A stretch of DNA of 20,240 bases, taken from NCBI GenBank assembly GCA_022508705.1, contig JAFLUO010000022.1, forward strand, positions 1 through 20,240. Reading direction: 5' to 3'. This DNA comes from Oscillospiraceae bacterium (GTDB taxonomy: Bacteria > Bacillota > Clostridia > Oscillospirales > Acutalibacteraceae). Of the stretch, positions 14,149 to 20,240 are shown in pieces. A model generated the notes under the pieces. It searched no databases. It was not told the origin of the DNA and saw only the letters and a list, made by a program, of their open reading frames with translations. Each line of letters opens with the position of its first letter. The stretch's first letter is position 1. The position numbers were made by a program, and so were the translations under genes.

Positions 14149-14613
14149 TTATATCAATCTTCTGCTTATTTGTGCGTTGGGGAAATGTTCTCTCAAATAG
14201 CGCTCGTCATAAATACAAAGCTCTGAGCTTTTTTTGAGAACAGGCTCATAATTATATAGCCAAATTGCAGTTGTACCGCATTTTATTTGTATACTGGTTG
14301 AATACACATATATTTTTTCACATTTCGATCGGTTGACAACTGTTTCACCTTTTAGTCCTAAAAATGTTATTTGTTCTCCGTTTGAGGTGAAATCATAATT
14401 CATTTTTTGGTAAAAGCGCAGAAACAGAAAGGTCATTACCGTGCAGAAAGAAATGAACGTCATTACAAGCAGGTATACACCGAGGGTGATATTCTCAGGG
14501 AACACCATTAACGCAAAGGTTACAACAAGCGCGATAAATATTGCTACCGAAACAACAGCACCTACGGCAAATTTTATCACTCTTATATTATTTAAAAACA
14601 GTTCTTTTCTCAC
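14149..14613 (-). CDS. Two-helix membrane protein of unknown function inside the atp operon
   Basis: About 154 residues with a basic N-terminus, two membrane segments (about 14-38 and 45-66, separated by a short loop containing FPENITLG), and a C-terminal soluble half of about 85 residues. The soluble half (LGLKGETVVNRSKCEKIYVY onward) is beta-rich and resembles the bacterial PH-like / YcxB-like layout. That resemblance is by pattern only. The start is taken as GTG 14613, eight bases after GGTGG; GTG 14625 is the alternative and lacks a ribosome binding site. It occupies the position between atpB and atpE where other operons have nothing or extra c genes. A role in Fo assembly or membrane response is a guess. 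Confidence 0.72.
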   Translation of the reverse strand: MRKELFLNNIRVIKFAVGAVVSVAIFIALVVTFALMVFPENITLGVYLLVMTFISFCTVMTFLFLRFYQKMNYDFTSNGEQITFLGLKGETVVNRSKCEKIYVYSTSIQIKCGTTAIWLYNYEPVLKKSSELCIYDERYLREHFPNAQISRRLI

Positions 14614-14670
14614 TTGCTTTTCCACCTATGAAAATTAAATTTCCACAATTCCTGTAATCAGGAGTGCCAT

Positions 14671-15573
14671 TTATATATTTTGCGTCCTTTTGCTTTTATT
14701 TAACTTTTTATTTTTTCGGGACGTGTATATATCAAAGTCAAATGCACCCGAAATATTTACCATTGTAAGTATTGAGAAGATGAATGCCTGAAGACATCCG
14801 CTGAATACGTCGAAATATACGGAAAGAATTGCAGGAAGACCGATTTGCAGTAACGGGAATTCACCGATTGCTCCTGGCAGCCATCCGAAAATCCAGGATG
14901 AAACAACCCGTAAGCCTGCCGCAATAAGCGCTGAAATAACCGAACCTGCAACTATATTTCCGTAGTGACGGAATGTCATGGAGACAGGCGTTGCGATTTC
15001 GCCGATAATGTTAAATGGCGTTAAAAATGCAATGGGCTCTGTAAAGCTTTTAACGTAATAAACAACACCGCATTTAAACTTGTAATATGTTATGAGAGCG
15101 AAAACAAGAATGGCCCAGCCTGCAATTACGTTAAGGTCAGAGGTCGGCGGGAAAATTCCCAAAAGTGATGACAGAGACGAAAACGCCGAAAGTGCAAGAA
15201 TGGCACCGATAAACGGAGCAAATCCGCTGAAAAAATCACCCATATTTTCGTGAACCAGCGATTCCGTTTTTGTTACAATATATTCAGCCAAATGCTGACG
15301 TTTTGTTTTGACCGTAGGGGAAAGCCCGTGGGTTAAATAAAGGCACAATCCGAAAATTGAAATTAAAATGAGCCAGGAATTAACCTGTGTTTCGGTTATT
15401 GGCAAATCCCATTTAGGCAACGGAATTGTGAAATAGATAACCGCACCCGAAATTGCAATTCCCTCTGACTGAGGATTTGTAAGAATTTTAAGAACAATAG
15501 CGAAAATCAGCGGACACGCAATCAGCGCTATGAGAAGTGCGTCTATTATACGAAAACGGCGGCTGTTAACCAT
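14671..15573 (-). CDS. atpB: ATP synthase Fo a subunit
   Basis: A 300-residue membrane subunit forming the ion path against the c ring. Family motifs are ITETQVNSWLILI (about 60-72), the TM region with SFTEPIAFLTPFNIIGEIA (176-194), and the essential Arg202 in MTFRHYGN, where many homologues have LRLFGN. C-terminal helices contain FDVFSGCLQAFIFSILTMV. It is longer than the usual 230-270 because of an N-terminal helix and a basic C-terminal tail (RKNKKLNKSKR). AGAGGTGA lies seven bases before ATG 15573, 15 bases after atpI. Confidence 0.95.
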   Translation of the reverse strand: MVNSRRFRIIDALLIALIACPLIFAIVLKILTNPQSEGIAISGAVIYFTIPLPKWDLPITETQVNSWLILISIFGLCLYLTHGLSPTVKTKRQHLAEYIVTKTESLVHENMGDFFSGFAPFIGAILALSAFSSLSSLLGIFPPTSDLNVIAGWAILVFALITYYKFKCGVVYYVKSFTEPIAFLTPFNIIGEIATPVSMTFRHYGNIVAGSVISALIAAGLRVVSSWIFGWLPGAIGEFPLLQIGLPAILSVYFDVFSGCLQAFIFSILTMVNISGAFDFDIYTSRKNKKLNKSKRTQNI

Positions 15574-15588
15574 ATTTGTTTCACCTCT

Positions 15589-15993
15589 TTATTTGCCGGT
15601 TTGTTTGTTTACGATTTTTGACCTGATCATTATTCCGATTTTTGGGAAAAGGAAAGGCAATGCAACAGTCCAAACATTAAATATCGGAACGTAAACTCCG
15701 ATAATAATTACAACGCCTATCATAAGATTACGAAGAAGTCTTGATATGCGAACGGTTGACTGAGCCTTTTTTTCTTCTTTGTTAATTGCCGATTCAACCG
15801 TAAATCCTAAAAATACAAAGTTAAGAACGGAAAAAACTGCGCCAAGCAAATTACCGAGCACGGCAGTGTAATCCCATTTCACAATACCGAAAAAATGCAG
15901 AATTAAAAATACGCCCTGCATAACAGCACTGAAAATAACAATCCACGCCGTAATAAACGATATTTCACGCTTTATATCATCACTTAAGTGCAT
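15589..15993 (-). CDS. atpI: ATP synthase subunit I (AtpI-like)
   Basis: A 134-residue protein with four predicted membrane helices (about 14-34, 42-65, 87-106, 108-125), in the standard first position of the atp operon. AtpI homologues help assemble the c ring in Na+ ATP synthases; sequence conservation is low and the call relies on topology and position. AAAGGAG lies 11 bases before ATG 15993, a slightly long spacing. It is preceded by the operon promoter. Confidence 0.8.
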   Translation of the reverse strand: MHLSDDIKREISFITAWIVIFSAVMQGVFLILHFFGIVKWDYTAVLGNLLGAVFSVLNFVFLGFTVESAINKEEKKAQSTVRISRLLRNLMIGVVIIIGVYVPIFNVWTVALPFLFPKIGIMIRSKIVNKQTGK

Positions 15994-16044
15994 AAAAAGC
16001 AGAGCTCCTTTCGGTTTTGTTCATATTTTTTTCTAAATCAATTT

Positions 16045-16073
16045 AGTATATCACAAATGGTAAAATAAAGCAA
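16045..16073 (-). promoter_or_regulatory. Promoter of the atp operon
   Basis: On the minus strand, -35 TTGCTT (16068-16073) and -10 TATACT (16045-16050) are separated by 17 bases, with a TG-extended -10. The expected leader is about 45 bases. The divergent phosphoesterase promoter lies about 40 bases away. Confidence 0.65.
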
Positions 16074-16111
16074 TAAAAATTGTTAAATAACAGTTAATAA
16101 TAAGCCTTTTA

Positions 16112-16141
16112 TTGACTCGAAATAAGTATATGTGATAAAAT
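16112..16141 (+). promoter_or_regulatory. Promoter of the metallophosphoesterase gene
   Basis: -35 TTGACT (16112-16117) and -10 TAAAAT (16136-16141) are separated by 18 bases, with TGA before the -10 box. Confidence 0.65.
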
Positions 16142-16165
16142 AAAATTTATAGGGGGCGAAAATGT

Positions 16166-17131
16166 ATGGATATATCAAATTATTTGTATAATCAAATGGA
16201 AAAGGGATTGCAAAAACTGGTTTCATCTAATAAAGAAACTGAACAGAAAAATGCTACTCGGATAGTTAAAGACGAAGAAGCAACACTCACCTTTGTCGTT
16301 TGGGGTGACCCGCAAATTTCGTGTATTTCGCCTCTTCGCTCAGCCCGTGTTTATTCAGCGGTAAAAGATTTAAAAAATGCAGATAATCTTGATGCGCTTG
16401 TGCTCTGCGGTGATATTTGCGAATACGGCGCAAAATGTGAATACAAATTTGTAAAAAGGCTTATTGACGAAGCGGGTGAGGGTGTAAAGCGCATTTTTGC
16501 CATTCCCGGCAATCATGATGTAAGACTCAGAAATTATAAAAAACAGTTAAAGCGTTTCCAAGGCTTTGTTAAATCGTTGGATAAAGGCGATATAGACTTG
16601 GGCGACAGCTATTATCATGTCCGTGATTTAAACGGTTGCCGATTTATTATGATGGGAACAGACCGAAGCACTTTTGAAGCCGCTTATATAAACGATTGTC
16701 AACTTGAAAAGTTAAAAGAAGATATATTGTCCGCACCTGAGGGTAAACCGATTTTCGTATTTAATCACCAAACTCTGAAACGCACAAATGGACTTCCCAA
16801 AACCTTCCTTGGCAAAGGCAAATGGCGCGGTTCTGTTGGAATGGAATCGGAAAAGCTTAAAAAGGTTCTGTCAGTTCGCAAAAATGTGTTTTTCATTACA
16901 GGTCATCTTCATTATTGCACAAGTGAATATACTTATGAGGACTGCGGAAACTTTAAAGCGCTTTCAGTACCTACCGTCGGGGTTATAAACCATGGAGCTT
17001 TCAAGGATATGACTCAAGGGTATGTCATTTCGGTTTATGACGATAAAGTTGTTATGCGGTCAAGAATTTTCGGAGAGGGCAGATATGCTCCCAACTCCGT
17101 GTCTAATTCTTACATAGAAGTTTTATTATAA
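16166..17131 (+). CDS. Calcineurin-like metallophosphoesterase
   Basis: A 321-residue cytoplasmic protein with no signal peptide. The calcineurin-like motifs are in order: VVWGDPQ (44-50), LVLCGDICEYG (79-88), AIPGNHDVR (112-120), FNHQTL (about 193-198) and TGHLH (near 247-251). These residues bind two metal ions and cleave phosphoester bonds. In the first motif the usual Asp-X-His reads Asp-Pro-Gln, as in a subset of the family that includes CPPED1-like phosphatases. The start is ATG 16166, nine bases after GGGGG. It is a single-gene unit with its own promoter and terminator. The substrate cannot be inferred from the sequence. Confidence 0.88.
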   Translation: MDISNYLYNQMEKGLQKLVSSNKETEQKNATRIVKDEEATLTFVVWGDPQISCISPLRSARVYSAVKDLKNADNLDALVLCGDICEYGAKCEYKFVKRLIDEAGEGVKRIFAIPGNHDVRLRNYKKQLKRFQGFVKSLDKGDIDLGDSYYHVRDLNGCRFIMMGTDRSTFEAAYINDCQLEKLKEDILSAPEGKPIFVFNHQTLKRTNGLPKTFLGKGKWRGSVGMESEKLKKVLSVRKNVFFITGHLHYCTSEYTYEDCGNFKALSVPTVGVINHGAFKDMTQGYVISVYDDKVVMRSRIFGEGRYAPNSVSNSYIEVLL

Positions 17132-17145
17132 AAACATAAAATGAT

Positions 17146-17187
17146 AAAGGTCTATCTTAATATTTTTAAGACAGACCTTTTGTTTTT
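17146..17187. terminator. Terminator between the phosphoesterase and GH26 genes
   Basis: AAAGGTCTATCTTAA pairs with TTAAGACAGACCTTT (one A-C mismatch) and leads into TTTTGTTTTT on the plus strand. The convergent GH26 gene, ending at 17186, likely uses it too, although its exit is less T-rich. Confidence 0.85.
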
Positions 17188-18202
17188 ATTTGAATTCAGG
17201 CAAATCTTCAAGCGTAACCGTGTAATCACTTGAGTAAATATCTTGTAATTCTTCTTTTGTGTTAGTGTCTATAAGCCATTCGGTGTGCCATGTCATAAAC
17301 GAACACCACGGGGTTTCTTTTAACTGTTCGATTGTGGGAATTTGCCCGCATTCGTGGAAAATTAAAGGCTTTTTACCTTGTGTAATTTTCTTTACTATTT
17401 TGTGCAGTCTTTCTTCAGCGCCGTTTTCATTTACCTCATAGCTGTCTGCACCGACAATGTCGCAATATTCGTCCCCGGGGTACCATTTTGCTGGCTTACC
17501 TTTATAATCTTTTCCGTTATGGGAATATCCCAAAACCCAAATTAAATTATTAAGCTGTAAATCGTTGGTAAAATGGTTATACATCATAATCCAAAGCTTT
17601 TTGAAGTTTTCACTGCCGCCTTTACCCCACCAAAACCATGCACCGTCAAACTCGTGAAACGGACGCCAAAGAACCGTAACACCTTTTTCCTGAAGTTCTG
17701 CAAGAGCTTTTCCGGCTTTGTCCATATTTTCAATAAACGCTTTATTTTCAGGCGTGCCTTCCGTTAGAACCAAATCCCAATTTTCGATTTCATCTTCCTT
17801 GCAGTTGTCGTAATTTCCTGAAAAATCAGGACCGCAGTGCCAGCAAATTGTAACAAGACCGCCTTTATTCCACCAGTCTGTTGCCCTCTGAACAACTCCG
17901 TCAAAATCGTCGTTCATAAAGTCAAGACCGCGCATTGCAGGTAAAAATCCCGTTGCGTTCAGAATGTAGTCCATTTCATATTCGGGAGTGTCCATCCAGG
18001 TGGATTCCTGCTGACCGGTTATAATCTTATTTTCGTATATATCGCAAATGTATTGAAAAACAGCAACTGTCGTTGAATTGGCATTTTTGTTGCTGAGCTT
18101 CATTTGGGTTTTGCCAGTTTTAACAGTCTTTAAAGAACAACTGCAAAAAATAAAAGAAATGCATATCGCAGTTGCCAAAACTTTAATAAATCCTTTTTTC
18201 AT
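17186..18202 (-). CDS. Glycoside hydrolase family 26 (beta-mannanase-like) lipoprotein
   Basis: A 338-residue exported enzyme. The N-terminus has a basic start, a hydrophobic core and a Cys-containing end FCSC (residues 19-22), compatible with a lipobox and anchoring at Cys22. The GH26 core shows TGQQESTW near the start, the acid/base Glu in LWRPFHEFDGAWFWWG and the nucleophile Glu in PLIFHECGQIPT, with CDIVGADSYE between. The family hydrolyses beta-1,4-mannans and related glucans with retention. The start is ATG 18202, eight bases after GAGGT; a start five codons upstream has no ribosome binding site. No mannan-utilisation genes or binding modules are next to it, so the true polysaccharide is open. 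Confidence 0.9.
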   Translation of the reverse strand: MKKGFIKVLATAICISFIFCSCSLKTVKTGKTQMKLSNKNANSTTVAVFQYICDIYENKIITGQQESTWMDTPEYEMDYILNATGFLPAMRGLDFMNDDFDGVVQRATDWWNKGGLVTICWHCGPDFSGNYDNCKEDEIENWDLVLTEGTPENKAFIENMDKAGKALAELQEKGVTVLWRPFHEFDGAWFWWGKGGSENFKKLWIMMYNHFTNDLQLNNLIWVLGYSHNGKDYKGKPAKWYPGDEYCDIVGADSYEVNENGAEERLHKIVKKITQGKKPLIFHECGQIPTIEQLKETPWCSFMTWHTEWLIDTNTKEELQDIYSSDYTVTLEDLPEFK

Positions 18203-18232
18203 AAATATATACCTCACTTAAGTTATAAAACA

Positions 18233-18261
18233 AGTATATCATGTCTACTAATAATTTGCAA
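18233..18261 (-). promoter_or_regulatory. Promoter of the GH26 gene
   Basis: On the minus strand, -35 TTGCAA (18256-18261) and -10 TATACT (18233-18238) are separated by 17 bases, with a TG-extended -10. Confidence 0.7.
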
Positions 18262-18287
18262 AAAAATTAAGTTTTAGTGTTTTCACC

Positions 18288-18316
18288 TTGTTTTTTTATG
18301 ATAATGTAACTATAAT
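18288..18316 (+). promoter_or_regulatory. Promoter of the DUF5662-like gene
   Basis: -35 TTGTTT (18288-18293) and a consensus -10 TATAAT (18311-18316) are separated by 17 bases. The leader of about 75 bases to the start codon shows no strong structure. Confidence 0.65.
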
Positions 18317-18397
18317 TGTAATGTGCAAAGTTCTATTTCAAATTACAATAAAAGAAGAATGTTTACATAAAAAGATTAACAGCAAAGGAAAAGCAAT

Positions 18398-18937
18398 ATG
18401 GCAAACGCAATAGGACATTTCAAAACCATTACAAAACACAGACATAAGGTAATTGAGCATTGCTTTAAAGCAGGAATAGGCTTTCAGGGACTTCGCCACG
18501 ACCTTTCAAAATATACTCCCATTGAATTTTTGAACGGTGCAAAATACTATGACGGCTCAAGAAGTCCCAATGAGCTGGAAAGAGATGACAAAGGCTATTC
18601 TGGGGCGTGGATGCACCACAAGGGCAGAAACCGCCATCATTTTGAGTATTGGACAGATTACAGCCCCGTGTTAAAAAAGAATATGCCTGTTAAAATGCCG
18701 TTAAAATATGTAATAGAAATGTTTTGCGACCGCGTTGCCGCAAGCAAAATTTATCAGGGCGAAAAATATACCGATGAATTTCCCCTTAAATATTTTGAGC
18801 GCGGCAGAGACCACCGAATAATTCACCCCGAAACATCGGATTTGCTTGAAAAACTGCTTATCATGCTCCGCGACAAGGGTGAAGATAAAACCTTTGCCTA
18901 CATAAAAAATGTACTTTTAAAGCAAAAGGATTATTAG
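18398..18937 (+). CDS. DUF5662-family protein, HD-like histidine-rich
   Basis: A 179-residue soluble protein matching, by pattern, the Firmicutes family DUF5662, which has no assigned function. Conserved-looking residues are His14, His16, His21, the pair His34-Asp35 in GLRHDLSKYTP, His73-His74, Asn78/His80/His81 in GRNRHHFEYW, Asp111 in CDRVAAS and His143. This spread of His and Asp suggests a metal-dependent hydrolase of HD type, which is an inference. AAAGGAA lies seven bases before ATG 18398. It is a single gene with its own promoter and terminator. Confidence 0.8.
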   Translation: MANAIGHFKTITKHRHKVIEHCFKAGIGFQGLRHDLSKYTPIEFLNGAKYYDGSRSPNELERDDKGYSGAWMHHKGRNRHHFEYWTDYSPVLKKNMPVKMPLKYVIEMFCDRVAASKIYQGEKYTDEFPLKYFERGRDHRIIHPETSDLLEKLLIMLRDKGEDKTFAYIKNVLLKQKDY

Positions 18938-18942
18938 ACAGT

Positions 18943-18974
18943 AAAAAACAGAGTCCTTACGTCTCTGTTTTTTT
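18943..18974. terminator. Bidirectional terminator between convergent genes
   Basis: AAAAAACAGAG and CTCTGTTTTTTT flank a 9-base loop. Both strands exit into a T-run, so it serves the plus-strand DUF5662-like gene and the minus-strand gene ending at 19043. Confidence 0.85.
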
Positions 18975-19028
18975 GTGCGTATGACTGGGCGAGGCAGAGC
19001 GCAGATGCCTATGACAGATGAAGGCGCA
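18974..19028. other. Short G+C-rich intergenic element
   Basis: The 55 bases contain 33 G or C, against clearly AT-rich flanks. They start with GTGCG and end with CGCAC, hold an inner GGCA/TGCC pair, and repeat TATGAC twice. On the plus strand a frame of about 24 codons stays open through it (MTGRGRAQMPMTDEGALLYI and on). Nature unknown; it may be a repeat element or a gene remnant. Confidence 0.4.
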
Positions 19029-19042
19029 CTGCTGTATATTGA

Positions 19043-20053
19043 TTACTTTTTATAAAAATATGGTCCGCACTGTTCATCGTGCGTTTTAGAATATGTCCAT
19101 GAAAAATCTTCGGCGGTGACGGTTACGTCAATAAATGATTTTAATATATTAGTTGTGATAGCGTCTCCGTTTTCTATACGATAGGCAAGATGATGAATGT
19201 TGTCAAAAAGAACGCAATTTCTTTTTTCAGTAAGTTCATATGCCTTTTCCGCCTCTTCTTTCTCTTTGCAGGGAAGAATCTCAAATGAAAATATATGCCA
19301 AAGAAAAGGAGTATATTTACGGGATGGCAAGCACAACTCTTGGACTTGTTTCCGGATTTTCTTAGACGGTGTATAGAAACGGACCCACACTTTTCGATAT
19401 TTTCTGATTTCTTGTTTATCGAGCGCATGGAACTGGATGTGCAAACGGTCAAATGTTGAGCAAAATTCTTGATTTGCTTCATTTAAATCAATTTTTGCCT
19501 GTTTGATCCGATCCTTTTTTTCTTGCAAAATTCTACGGATTTCCCAAAAGTGCTGAGGTTCGTACATTTGCTCTTCTGCTTTTTCGTCCAACAACCATTT
19601 CATATTTTCGCACCAAAAGCGAATACAAATAAATCCTTCCGGCATATCATCCGGTATGTCGCTGATTTCGTACTCGGCGCATTGAAAGTCAAATTGAAAC
19701 ATACCAATATTTATTCGAGGATCAGGACGGTCATCAACAAAATCGTTCGCCGCAAGGTCCTCGACGGTTATCAGATTTTCATGCGGAAACTCTAAATACT
19801 CACCGCAGACAAGAAAAAATCCGCCGCATGGGAAGTTCCCTTTTGAGGACACACCGATATGTTCAATTTCGCAGCAGATAGGGTTAATAGCAAAGGAGTT
19901 AAAAAATTCTTTTTCCTCATCGCTTAAGGTTTCGCAATATTTTGCAAAGTTGCGATTTGCCTGAGTTTGTTGAACATGGTAATTTCGGTAGTATTCCGCC
20001 GTCTTTTCAATATCAACAGATATTGTATACTCTCCATATTGTACAGTTTTCAT
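19043..20053 (-). CDS. Hypothetical protein, 336 residues
   Basis: No family recognised. The protein is soluble, with no signal peptide or membrane helix. It has an N-terminal half with FPCGGFFLVCGEYLEFPHEN (about 93-112) and an acidic stretch near 115-165. A Lys/Glu-rich probable coiled-coil helix lies at about 190-220 (ILQEKKDRIKQAKIDLNEAN), followed by a basic, aromatic C-terminal half. It starts at ATG 20053, six bases after AAAGGT. The frame stays open upstream into the tRNA-Leu gene, but that extension would be the well-known artefact of translating a tRNA. Its position beside a tRNA 3' end suggests possible accessory DNA; no integrase is visible. Confidence 0.75.
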   Translation of the reverse strand: MKTVQYGEYTISVDIEKTAEYYRNYHVQQTQANRNFAKYCETLSDEEKEFFNSFAINPICCEIEHIGVSSKGNFPCGGFFLVCGEYLEFPHENLITVEDLAANDFVDDRPDPRINIGMFQFDFQCAEYEISDIPDDMPEGFICIRFWCENMKWLLDEKAEEQMYEPQHFWEIRRILQEKKDRIKQAKIDLNEANQEFCSTFDRLHIQFHALDKQEIRKYRKVWVRFYTPSKKIRKQVQELCLPSRKYTPFLWHIFSFEILPCKEKEEAEKAYELTEKRNCVLFDNIHHLAYRIENGDAITTNILKSFIDVTVTAEDFSWTYSKTHDEQCGPYFYKK

Positions 20054-20111
20054 AAGAATACCTTTCTGACTCGACTTATTCAATAAGGTTATACCTTTAT
20101 AAAAGTAAACA

Positions 20112-20142
20112 CCAATCTTGATAGCAAGCGTATCAAGATTGG
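20112..20142. terminator. Terminator of the tRNA-Leu gene
   Basis: CCAATCTTGATA and TATCAAGATTGG form a perfect 12-bp stem with a 7-base loop. On the minus strand it follows the tRNA CCA end by 10 bases and leads to a moderately T-rich stretch (TGTTTACTTTT). The plus-strand exit is also T-rich. Confidence 0.8.
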
Positions 20143-20152
20143 CTTCTTTTAT

Positions 20153-20239
20153 TGGTGCGGATAACAGGACTTGAACCTGCACAGTCTTGCGACCATTAGA
20201 ACCTGAATCTAACGCGTCTGCCAATTCCGCCATATCCGC
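20153..20239 (-). tRNA. tRNA-Leu (anticodon CAG)
   Basis: The 87-base minus-strand gene includes an encoded CCA end. The acceptor stem is GCGGATA/TATCCGC. The anticodon stem TTAGA/TCTAA encloses the loop TTCAGGT, giving anticodon CAG, which reads CUG. A long class II variable arm (GGTCGCAAGACTG region) fits leucine, and the T arm contains GGTTCAAGTCC. The gene is complete within one base of the window edge; its promoter lies outside. Confidence 0.96.
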
Positions 20240-20240
20240 A

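Noticed and set aside
20085..20097. AAGGTTATACCTT dyad upstream of the 336-residue protein gene
   Set aside because: It might be an operator, but the arms are only five bases and no convincing promoter boxes overlap it.
20054..20233. N-terminal extension of the 336-residue protein beginning MAELADALDSG
   Set aside because: It is the minus-strand translation of the tRNA-Leu gene plus its terminator, a well-known annotation artefact. The real start at 20053 has a ribosome binding site.

Overview
The window looks like chromosomal DNA of an AT-rich Gram-positive anaerobe of the class Clostridia, most likely an uncultured gut Oscillospiraceae/Ruminococcaceae-type organism. That is an inference. 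It rests on strong AGGAGG-type ribosome binding sites, sigma-A-like promoters with TG-extended -10 boxes, a DnaD/DnaI-type primosome pair, a BspA-like LRR secreted protein, an HflX/PnuC neighbourhood, and an F-type ATP synthase operon whose c subunit carries a Na+-type two-carboxylate signature. Nothing in the window looks like a phage, an insertion sequence or a CRISPR array.

Layout. 1-822 (+): the 3' end of one flavodoxin-like oxidoreductase gene and a complete related gene, closed by a strong terminator. 796-3165 (-): a Cys-rich 50-residue membrane peptide gene, hflX, and pnuC. pnuC has its own promoter and a leader RNA with two mutually exclusive hairpins. 3264-4304 (-): aldose 1-epimerase (galM) with a good promoter. 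4476-7229 (+): dnaD-like, dnaI/dnaC-like and nadE, tightly spaced. 7297-8517 (+): a secreted BspA-like LRR protein. A near-perfect hairpin at 8550-8580 serves as terminator for this gene and for the convergent ATP synthase operon.

8611-15993 (-): the ATP synthase operon, transcribed in the order atpI-atpB-orf-atpE-atpF-atpH-atpA-atpG-atpD-atpC from a promoter near 16045-16073. It has three unusual points. A small membrane-protein gene sits between the a and c subunit genes. The c subunit has Glu31 and Glu64 in the positions of the two-carboxylate Na+ motif. The epsilon subunit ends after its N-terminal beta domain (87 residues). atpC also lacks a visible Shine-Dalgarno sequence and is preceded by a stem-loop and a 15-codon reading frame that overlaps its start codon.

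16166-20239: a cytoplasmic metallophosphoesterase (+), a GH26 beta-mannanase-like lipoprotein (-), a DUF5662-like protein (+), an unidentified 336-residue protein (-) and a tRNA-Leu(CAG) gene (-). These are mostly single-gene units separated by hairpin terminators that serve both strands. No gene-free stretch exceeds about 210 bases.

Functional links. pnuC (uptake of an NAD precursor) and nadE (last step of NAD synthesis) both serve NAD supply but are not co-transcribed. DnaD and the DnaI-like ATPase act together in loading the replicative helicase. The best candidates for something undescribed are the pnuC leader attenuator, the hairpin/short-ORF arrangement in front of hflX, the atpC leader, and the gene inserted in the atp operon.
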